The translations under genes and the position numbers were made by a program. This document shows positions 1-4,292 of a stretch of 5,585 nt of DNA, piece by piece. The notes below the pieces were generated by a model that saw nothing but the letters and a program-made list of their open reading frames with translations, was not told the DNA's origin and did not search any database. The stretch is from Spirochaetota bacterium (GTDB lineage Bacteria > Spirochaetota > Spirochaetia > Treponematales > Breznakiellaceae). Location: contig JAEWSV010000282.1 of the NCBI GenBank assembly GCA_023398155.1, positions 1 to 5,585 on the forward strand. Direction: 5' to 3'. Within the stretch, counting starts at the first letter, position 1, and each line of letters starts with the position of its first letter.

Positions 1-316
1 CGGCGATGAGGGCCAGGAAGACCATCGCGAGCACGGAGGAGAATACTTTCAGGCCCTTCCGCGCCGTCTTCGGCATCAGGTTGGTAATCAGGTCCACGCC
101 GATATGCTTGTCGTGGAGCATCGCCAAGTCGGCGCCGATGAAGCAGACCCAGACGAAGAGGAGCTGCGCCATATCGACCGACCAGACGAGCGGTTGGCGG
201 ATCACGCGGAGGAAGGCCGCGACGAACACGAAGACGATGATGAAGGCCAACAGTATTTCCGATAGTACGACTTCGATCTTGATCAACCCGCGGTCGATCC
301 TTCGCAGAAAATTCAT
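1..316 (-). CDS. dctQ: TRAP transporter small permease subunit, DctQ family (3' end outside window)
   Basis: This is the N-terminal 105 residues of a small TRAP transporter membrane subunit. DctQ pairs with the large DctM permease in the inner membrane and couples ion-gradient-driven uptake of a ligand delivered by DctP. Visible segments are a hydrophobic helix at about residues 18-38, a second at 48-66, and the start of a third from about 90. The family signature is clear: a Trp (W45) before an amphipathic stretch, then LLFVWVCFIGA (52-62) and the HIGVDL motif (71-76) followed by a Pro. The ATG at 316-314 is preceded by only a weak GGA-type Shine-Dalgarno sequence (CTGGATACCGCC), but no better in-frame ATG or GTG is nearby. 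It lies 92 nt downstream of dctP in the same direction, which is typical operon order. The substrate cannot be read from this subunit. The gene is cut by the window edge, not broken. Confidence 0.93.
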   Translation of the reverse strand, partial: MNFLRRIDRGLIKIEVVLSEILLAFIIVFVFVAAFLRVIRQPLVWSVDMAQLLFVWVCFIGADLAMLHDKHIGVDLITNLMPKTARKGLKVFSSVLAMVFLALIA

Positions 317-357
317 GGCGGTATCCAGCTTTTCCCGTGCGGGAGGATTGAGGGTAC

Positions 358-389
358 GGGCCGGCGCCCTCGATCGGTATCGCCGGCCC
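358..389 (-). other. Intercistronic GC hairpin between dctP and dctQ
   Basis: A perfect 9-bp inverted repeat, GGGCCGGCG (358-366) and CGCCGGCCC (381-389), surrounds a 14-nt loop. It starts about 20 nt after the dctP stop codon and lies within the gap before dctQ. No T-tract follows it in the direction of transcription, so it is unlikely to be a full intrinsic terminator. By analogy with other binding-protein transport operons, such a hairpin could protect the 3' end of the dctP message, so that binding protein is made in excess over the membrane subunits. That role is inferred. Confidence 0.6.
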
Positions 390-408
390 TGAATGCGACG
401 TTAACGGA

Positions 409-1416
409 TCACTTACCCAGGATCTTGTTCACTTGGTTCTTGATGTCCCGATAATTCGGGATCTGGTCGTAGACCGCCTCGCACGCCTTGCGGAACGGCG
501 TGATGTCGGGTTCGGAGATGGTGACGCCCTTGGCCTTGAACTCCGCCTCGTTGGCGGCGAGTCCGTCTATGGTGAGCTGGGTGGCGACGTCGCCGGCCTT
601 GAGGGATTCCTCCAACAGGATGGTCTGGTATTCCTTCGGCAGGGTCTTGAACCACGCTTCCGAGCAGACGAGCGGGGTGACGAGCTGGAAGTGCGAAGTC
701 TTGGTGAGGTACTTGGCCACCTCGAAGATCCGGATGCCGGACGAGGCGGGGTGCTGGGCCTCGGCGCCGTCTATGACCTTCTGCTGGATGCCGGGGTAGA
801 CCTCGGACCACGCGAGGGCGGTGGGCTCGGCGCCCATGGCCTTGATGGTGGCTTGCCACACGGTGGCGCCGGGGGTCCTGATGCGCAGGCCGTTCAGGTC
901 CGCGGGGACGGCGACGGGCTTGTTGGTCCAGAAGTGCCGGGCGCCCTGGTACCAGTTGAAGGAAAGGACGCGGTAGCCGTGCTTGACGGCGAGTTCGTCG
1001 GTCCAGCCTTTAAAGAGATCGGAGGTGGTCAGCTTCTTGGCTTCCGCGGCGCTGTCCACGATGTACGGCGCGCCCAGGATGCCGATGGCCGGAACGCTCT
1101 CGGCCAGGCGCGCGGCGTCGGTGATGACCGCGATGTTCGCTCCGGCCTTCACCTGTTCCTGCATATCCTTCGTATCGCCGAGGAGCGAGTTGGGATATAC
1201 GCCGATGACGACCGCTCCCTTGGTCCGCGCCTCCACGTTCTTCTTGAATTCCAGCGCGCCTTTATACATGGGGTCGTTCTCGGTGACGACCATGCCAACG
1301 TTGAGCCGGTACTTTTCAACCGAGCCCGACGCGTCTTTGGAACCCTCCGCCAAGAGCAGAGCCGGGCAGAGCGAGATGAGAACCACGAGGACGGAAAGAA
1401 CTTTTCGTACGGACAT
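409..1416 (-). CDS. dctP: TRAP transporter substrate-binding protein, DctP family
   Basis: This complete 335-residue protein has the usual DctP length. It is the extracytoplasmic solute receptor that captures a ligand, usually an organic or sugar acid, and hands it to DctQM. Residues 1-23 form a signal peptide: a basic start (R4, K5), a hydrophobic core, and probable cleavage after A23 before EGSKD. The mature protein begins with the strand KYRLNVGM (35-42). R180 in the LRIRTP segment (177-182) matches the family arginine that forms a salt bridge with the ligand carboxylate. The later block, SEVYPGIQQKVIDGAEA (204-220), is the family hallmark, but the Asn usual in DGxEN is replaced by A220. 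The start is supported by an AAAGGAGAGG Shine-Dalgarno stretch just upstream (complement of about 1421-1430). It is the first gene of the operon, reading away from the DUF2264 gene. The substrate is unknown; DctP is a family name here and does not imply C4-dicarboxylate transport. Confidence 0.95.
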   Translation of the reverse strand: MSVRKVLSVLVVLISLCPALLLAEGSKDASGSVEKYRLNVGMVVTENDPMYKGALEFKKNVEARTKGAVVIGVYPNSLLGDTKDMQEQVKAGANIAVITDAARLAESVPAIGILGAPYIVDSAAEAKKLTTSDLFKGWTDELAVKHGYRVLSFNWYQGARHFWTNKPVAVPADLNGLRIRTPGATVWQATIKAMGAEPTALAWSEVYPGIQQKVIDGAEAQHPASSGIRIFEVAKYLTKTSHFQLVTPLVCSEAWFKTLPKEYQTILLEESLKAGDVATQLTIDGLAANEAEFKAKGVTISEPDITPFRKACEAVYDQIPNYRDIKNQVNKILGK

Positions 1417-1506
1417 CTTGCCTCTCCTTTATAGAGCGATATTTCGAGCGTCCGATTCCGGCCCCGCGCCAGCGCCCCAACGGGCCGTCTCGGCCGCTCG
1501 TCTTTC

Positions 1507-1520
1507 TCTTTCAGGAAAGA
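1507..1520. promoter_or_regulatory. 14-bp palindrome, possible operator
   Basis: TCTTTC and GAAAGA form perfect 6-bp arms around a 2-bp centre (TCTTTCAGGAAAGA). The left arm is also directly repeated immediately upstream (TCTTTC at 1501-1506). It sits about 90 bp upstream of the dctP start and 157 bp upstream of the DUF2264 start, a plausible place for a regulator to act on either gene. The pyrimidine-rich composition makes a chance origin possible. Confidence 0.3.
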
Positions 1521-1560
1521 CCCGGTCGCCGATACGCGCCTCCGCGTTCTTACTTTTCTC

Positions 1561-1602
1561 CTACAAAATACTATGCGGATCCCGCATGGTAATTTTTTGT
1601 AG
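1561..1602 (+). terminator. Terminator-like hairpin or large operator dyad in the divergent intergenic region
   Basis: The core is ATGCGG (1573-1578), ATC, CCGCAT (1582-1587). The stem extends outward through a T-G wobble and TAC/GTA (1569-1571 with 1589-1591) to about 10 bp. A run of six T (1593-1598) follows, and an A-tract (1565-1568) lies on the other side. The outer ends CTAC (1561-1564) and GTAG (1599-1602) also pair. On the plus strand this has the A-tract, stem and U-tract layout of an intrinsic terminator, with a weaker version on the minus strand. It lies 75 nt before the DUF2264 start, downstream of no plus-strand gene in the window. It could act as a leader attenuator, a barrier between divergent transcripts, or a protein-binding dyad. 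Confidence 0.5.
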
Positions 1603-1667
1603 ACGATTGCCGATTTCTCGAAGGCGCCGTCCGAAAGGTGGTTCATACTGTCCCGGAGCTTCGGGAT

Positions 1668-1672
1668 GGAGG
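1668..1672 (+). promoter_or_regulatory. Ribosome binding site that decides the DUF2264 start
   Basis: GGAGG lies five bases before the ATG at 1678. The in-frame ATG at 1666 overlaps this element and has no comparable purine-rich site of its own, so translation most likely starts at 1678. Confidence 0.7.
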
Positions 1673-1677
1673 ATCGA

Positions 1678-3732
1678 ATGAAAAAGGCCTACGCGGTGGA
1701 AAATCCGGATTTCGCGACGAGCCCGTTCACGGGGATGACCAAGCGGCACTATATCGAGTGCGCTAAATACCTCTTGGAACGCGCGTTCACCCACGTGGCG
1801 GATAAAGACGCGCCCTTCGCCTTCCCGATAGTTCCCGGCAAGACCTACCCCCAGGCCGACTCTCCCGCCTGGCGTTTCCGGTCGCTGGAGTTCGAGTCCT
1901 TGGAACGGTCGCTGACCTTGGCGGCGCCGCTCATGCACGTAGAACCCGAGGTGGAGATCAAGGGAATCAAGCTTCGGGACTATTACTGCAACCAGCTCTA
2001 CAAGATGTTCACACCCGGCAATCCTCAATCCATCCCGCTGCCCGCGGAATTGCCGGACGCGACCTACCAGTTCACCTGCGAATTCGGCGGCCTCCTGAAG
2101 ACGCTGCTCCTCCTGCCTGACGTGATCTGGCCCTACTTCACCCAGGCCCAGAAGGACGAGATGGCCTTATGCATCTCCGCATGGGCCCACCACCGGACTA
2201 CCCAGAACAACTGGCGCATCTTCAACATGGTCGCCCTGTCCTTCCTCAAGAAGCACGGGTACGAAATCGACGACGAGCTCCTTAAGAGCCACCTCCTCTG
2301 GGTGATCTCCTACCACTCGGGCGAAGGGTGGTACCTGGAGCAGACCTACAACTACTACACGATCAGCCTCTTCATCGTGTACGGGACCGTATGGGCGCGG
2401 TCCTTCGGCGACGAGCACTACCCGGAGATCGCGGCGGCCATAGAGAAGTCGGCGTATAAGATGATGGAGACCTATCCGGCGTTCTTCGCCCGCGACGGGT
2501 ACATCAACATGTGGTCGCGCTCGATCTGCTACCGGACCTGGATCTCCGGCGGCTTCCCCGTCTCCTTCTGGCTCAAGGACGGCTCGCCCCTGGATCCCGG
2601 CTGGGCGCGGCGGCTCTGTTCCGGCTCCCTCCTCCAGTTCGTCACGCGGGAGGATTTCTTCCACAACGACATTCCCGCCCTCGGTTTCTACGGCCACAAG
2701 GAATACATGGTCCAGAACTATTCCTGCCCCGGGAGCCCCTTCCTCATGTTCCTGCCCTTCATCTGCCTGGCCCTTCCTGACGATTCGCCCTTCTGGACGG
2801 CGAAGGAGAACGAGGGCTATTGGCCGAGCCTCGGAAAGGAGTCGAAGGTGTCGATCCTGGAGCGGCCGGGCCTGGTGCTCGTGAACCACGGGGCGACCGG
2901 CGCCTCGGAGATCATCCCCGGCAAGACCTACTACGACGACCCGAATTATTCCAAGCTGGCCTTCAACACCCATTTCCCCTGGGAGGATCACGACGTCCAG
3001 GGCGGCACGGCCATGGAGTACGCGTTCCGCTCCCTCGATCCCCGGGACGTCCGCGGCGACGACGTCAACTTCTACCTGACCGGCAAGACGCTCAGCAACG
3101 ATTCGATGAAGAACGCCGAGTTCACCATCTGCAAGAGCATGGTCTACAACGGCATCCGCGGCGGCGTCCTCTACCGCCAGGCCATCATGCGCCAACCGCC
3201 GAACAACGGCGTCGGCTACATCATCGACCTGGCCGAGATCGCCCTGCCGGGCGGCGTCCTCCGCGTAGACCGGTCGCGCCTAGCCTTCGAGCACGAGCTG
3301 ACCCTGGGCGCCTACGGTCTGCCGCACCTCGGCGGCGCGAAGGCGAAGGTGGAGCGGCTGGAGGACGGCCGGCGTAAAGTAATCACCGCGGCGATCGGCG
3401 GCCGCCGCGTGGCCCTCATCGCCTACTCGGGCTGGGACGGCCTCGACGCCAAGACCCACGCGGGAGCCAACGCGGAGGCCGACGAGAGCACCGTCGTCTT
3501 CGCCCGCAAGAAGCGGACGGCCAAGAATCCCGCCATGGAGCTCATGATCACCGTCCTCCTCCACCGGACGGACGACGGAAAATGGACCGAAGCGGAACTC
3601 GACCCCATCGAATCAATCCTGATCCAGGACGTCACGTCCTCCTACTCCGCCCTCGGCACGAAGCTCGCGCTCCGCGGCGGCCGGACGGTCAATGTCGACT
3701 TCGCCGACATAGACGGCGAGCGGAGGTGCTAG
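1678..3732 (+). CDS. DUF2264 domain-containing protein, probable carbohydrate-active cytoplasmic protein
   Basis: This complete 684-residue protein matches the DUF2264 family by its conserved blocks: NNWRIFN (177-183), SGEGWYLE (214-221), SRSICYR (280-286), NYSCPGSPF (347-355) and LPDDSPFW (366-373). The first 370 or so residues look all-helical and aromatic-rich, as expected for an alpha/alpha toroid. The rest is rich in beta-type sequence and starts with a block around YYDDPNYSKLAFNTHFPW (418-435), resembling the heparinase II/III-like C-terminal sheets. That architecture is known in polysaccharide lyases and glucuronyl hydrolases, but I know of no established reaction for this family, and no catalytic residue is assigned here. 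There is no signal peptide, so it should be cytoplasmic and act on an imported compound. The start at 1678 is chosen for its GGAGG; an ATG at 1666 would add four residues. It is divergent from the TRAP operon, and the antitoxin begins 41 nt after its stop. Confidence 0.9.
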   Translation: MKKAYAVENPDFATSPFTGMTKRHYIECAKYLLERAFTHVADKDAPFAFPIVPGKTYPQADSPAWRFRSLEFESLERSLTLAAPLMHVEPEVEIKGIKLRDYYCNQLYKMFTPGNPQSIPLPAELPDATYQFTCEFGGLLKTLLLLPDVIWPYFTQAQKDEMALCISAWAHHRTTQNNWRIFNMVALSFLKKHGYEIDDELLKSHLLWVISYHSGEGWYLEQTYNYYTISLFIVYGTVWARSFGDEHYPEIAAAIEKSAYKMMETYPAFFARDGYINMWSRSICYRTWISGGFPVSFWLKDGSPLDPGWARRLCSGSLLQFVTREDFFHNDIPALGFYGHKEYMVQNYSCPGSPFLMFLPFICLALPDDSPFWTAKENEGYWPSLGKESKVSILERPGLVLVNHGATGASEIIPGKTYYDDPNYSKLAFNTHFPWEDHDVQGGTAMEYAFRSLDPRDVRGDDVNFYLTGKTLSNDSMKNAEFTICKSMVYNGIRGGVLYRQAIMRQPPNNGVGYIIDLAEIALPGGVLRVDRSRLAFEHELTLGAYGLPHLGGAKAKVERLEDGRRKVITAAIGGRRVALIAYSGWDGLDAKTHAGANAEADESTVVFARKKRTAKNPAMELMITVLLHRTDDGKWTEAELDPIESILIQDVTSSYSALGTKLALRGGRTVNVDFADIDGERRC

Positions 3733-3745
3733 GAGGTCGCACATA

Positions 3746-3763
3746 TGCTATACTCGTATAGCA
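3746..3763 (+). promoter_or_regulatory. Promoter and palindromic operator of the toxin-antitoxin module
   Basis: TGCTATACTCGTATAGCA is a palindrome with perfect 8-bp arms around a central TC. It contains an extended -10 element, TGC followed by TATACT (3749-3754), with no clear -35 box. A start point about seven bases after the -10 would give a leader of roughly 12 nt that still includes the Shine-Dalgarno AGGAGG (3763-3768), five bases before the antitoxin ATG. An operator covering the -10 is the expected arrangement for repression by a ribbon-helix-helix antitoxin, alone or with its toxin. A third copy of the half-site TGCTATAC occurs at 3779-3786. Confidence 0.75.
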
Positions 3764-3773
3764 GGAGGCCAGC

Positions 3774-3986
3774 ATGCTTGCTATACGACTACCGGCCGAT
3801 GTCGAAGAACGACTGGCGAAGCTCGCCGAGTTGACCGGCCGAACGAAGACCTATTACGCCACCCAAGCGATCCTGGAGAAGCTTGAGGACCTTGAAGACT
3901 ACTACGCTGCCGAAACCGCGTATAGGGAATACGCGGCCGGCGACCGGAAAACGTACAGCTTGGATGAAGTGATCCGGAACTCATGA
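3774..3986 (+). CDS. relB: RelB-like ribbon-helix-helix antitoxin
   Basis: This 70-residue protein has the layout of a type II antitoxin. An N-terminal beta strand (LAIRLP, 2-7) would pair in a dimer and contact DNA. Helix A (about 8-21) and helix B (about 25-44) complete the ribbon-helix-helix fold, with the TGRTKTYY turn (21-28) typical of RelB/CopG-like antitoxins. The acidic and aromatic tail (45-70, ending DEVIRNS) is the likely toxin-wrapping segment. The start is fixed by AGGAGG five bases upstream. Its stop overlaps the toxin ATG in ATGA, implying translational coupling. It should neutralise the downstream RelE and repress its own promoter at the palindrome just upstream. Its sequence looks less GC-rich than the DUF2264 gene before it, which fits acquisition by transfer. 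Confidence 0.9.
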   Translation: MLAIRLPADVEERLAKLAELTGRTKTYYATQAILEKLEDLEDYYAAETAYREYAAGDRKTYSLDEVIRNS

Positions 3987-4240
3987 CGGTCCTGTTCACC
4001 GACACGGCGGCGAAACAGCTATCCAAGCTGGACAGGCCCGTCGCCCAGTCGATCACCGACTACCTGAAAGAGGTCGAAGGGCTCGATGATCCGCGGAGTA
4101 GGGGCCATGCTCTGGTGGGCAACCTCGTCGGCCTCTGGAGGTACCGCGTCGGCGATATGCGTATCCTGTGCCGTATCGAAGATGCCGAACTTATAATCCT
4201 GATCTTGGAATTAGGGCACCGGAAAAGCATCTACCGATGA
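3983..4240 (+). CDS. relE: RelE-family toxin, ribosome-dependent mRNA interferase
   Basis: This complete 85-residue protein belongs to the RelE/ParE fold. RelE toxins enter the ribosomal A site and cut the mRNA. Visible family features are an N-terminal strand (VLFTDTA), a two-helix region (about 8-35), the segment around RGHALVGNLVGLWRYRVGDMR (40-60), and a C-terminal GHRKSIYR (78-85). Aligned by eye to E. coli RelE, R53 and R55 take the place of the catalytic Lys pair, R60 matches the conserved Arg, R80 or K81 matches the second Arg, and Y84 matches the C-terminal Tyr. The active-site set therefore looks intact and the toxin probably active. A ParE-like gyrase inhibitor is less likely given these residues. 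It begins inside the antitoxin stop (ATGA) with little Shine-Dalgarno sequence of its own, so its output should depend on antitoxin translation. Confidence 0.9.
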   Translation: MTVLFTDTAAKQLSKLDRPVAQSITDYLKEVEGLDDPRSRGHALVGNLVGLWRYRVGDMRILCRIEDAELIILILELGHRKSIYR

Positions 4241-4250
4241 TTTCCCGCCG

Positions 4251-4276
4251 CCCCGTGATAGAATTGCGACACGGGG
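4251..4276 (+). promoter_or_regulatory. Candidate promoter flanked by an inverted repeat, upstream of the membrane regulator gene
   Basis: In the 52-nt gap after relE, TGATAGAAT (4256-4264) matches an extended -10 element (TGn then TAGAAT). No good -35 box lies 16-18 bases upstream. CCCCGTG (4251-4257) and CACGGGG (4270-4276) are perfect 7-bp inverted repeats that bracket this -10 box with 12 bases between them. This could be an operator over the promoter. No T-tract follows, so an intrinsic terminator for relE is unlikely. Confidence 0.4.
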
Positions 4277-4292
4277 AGGGGGCCGGAGCAGC

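Larger units (their letters stand above)
1417..1677. promoter_or_regulatory. Divergent intergenic control region between the TRAP operon and the DUF2264 gene
   Basis: About 260 bases without a convincing gene separate two divergent starts, so this stretch should carry both promoters. It is less GC-rich than its surroundings, especially at 1550-1602. It holds a 14-bp palindrome (1507-1520), a 42-nt hairpin with T-tract (1561-1602), and a short stem, TCCCG (1651-1655) with CGGGA (1662-1666), just before the DUF2264 ribosome binding site. No pair of -35 and -10 boxes with good spacing was found on either strand. Partial -10 matches occur (TACTAT at 1569; TATAAA on the minus strand near 1430), but none is convincing. 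Confidence 0.5.

Noticed and set aside
6..392. Plus-strand open frame across dctQ and the dctP-dctQ gap
   Set aside because: No recognisable domain and no good ribosome binding site; the opposite strand gives a clear DctQ protein.
1366..1368. Possible lipoprotein cysteine (C17) in the DctP signal peptide
   Set aside because: The preceding residues ISL do not fit a lipobox well (Leu directly before Cys), and a hydrophobic stretch continues after it. Cleavage by signal peptidase I after A23 fits better.
433..1434. Long plus-strand open frame opposite dctP
   Set aside because: Its translation is low-complexity, rich in Gly, Asp, Leu and Arg, with no family resemblance. It mirrors the clear DctP coding frame and results from high GC with few stop codons.
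1149..1646. Minus-strand open frame covering the intergenic region and the 5' end of dctP
   Set aside because: It overlaps dctP in another frame, is Arg- and Ser-rich without motifs, and crosses the 1561-1602 hairpin. The intergenic DNA looks regulatory.
2167..3195. Long minus-strand open frame opposite the DUF2264 gene
   Set aside because: It reads as Val-, Glu-, Gly- and Arg-rich filler with no motifs, while the plus-strand frame carries all the conserved DUF2264 blocks.
4251..4276. Intrinsic terminator for relE
   Set aside because: The 7-bp inverted repeat has a 12-nt loop and is followed by a G-rich stretch, not a T-tract, so a regulatory reading is preferred.
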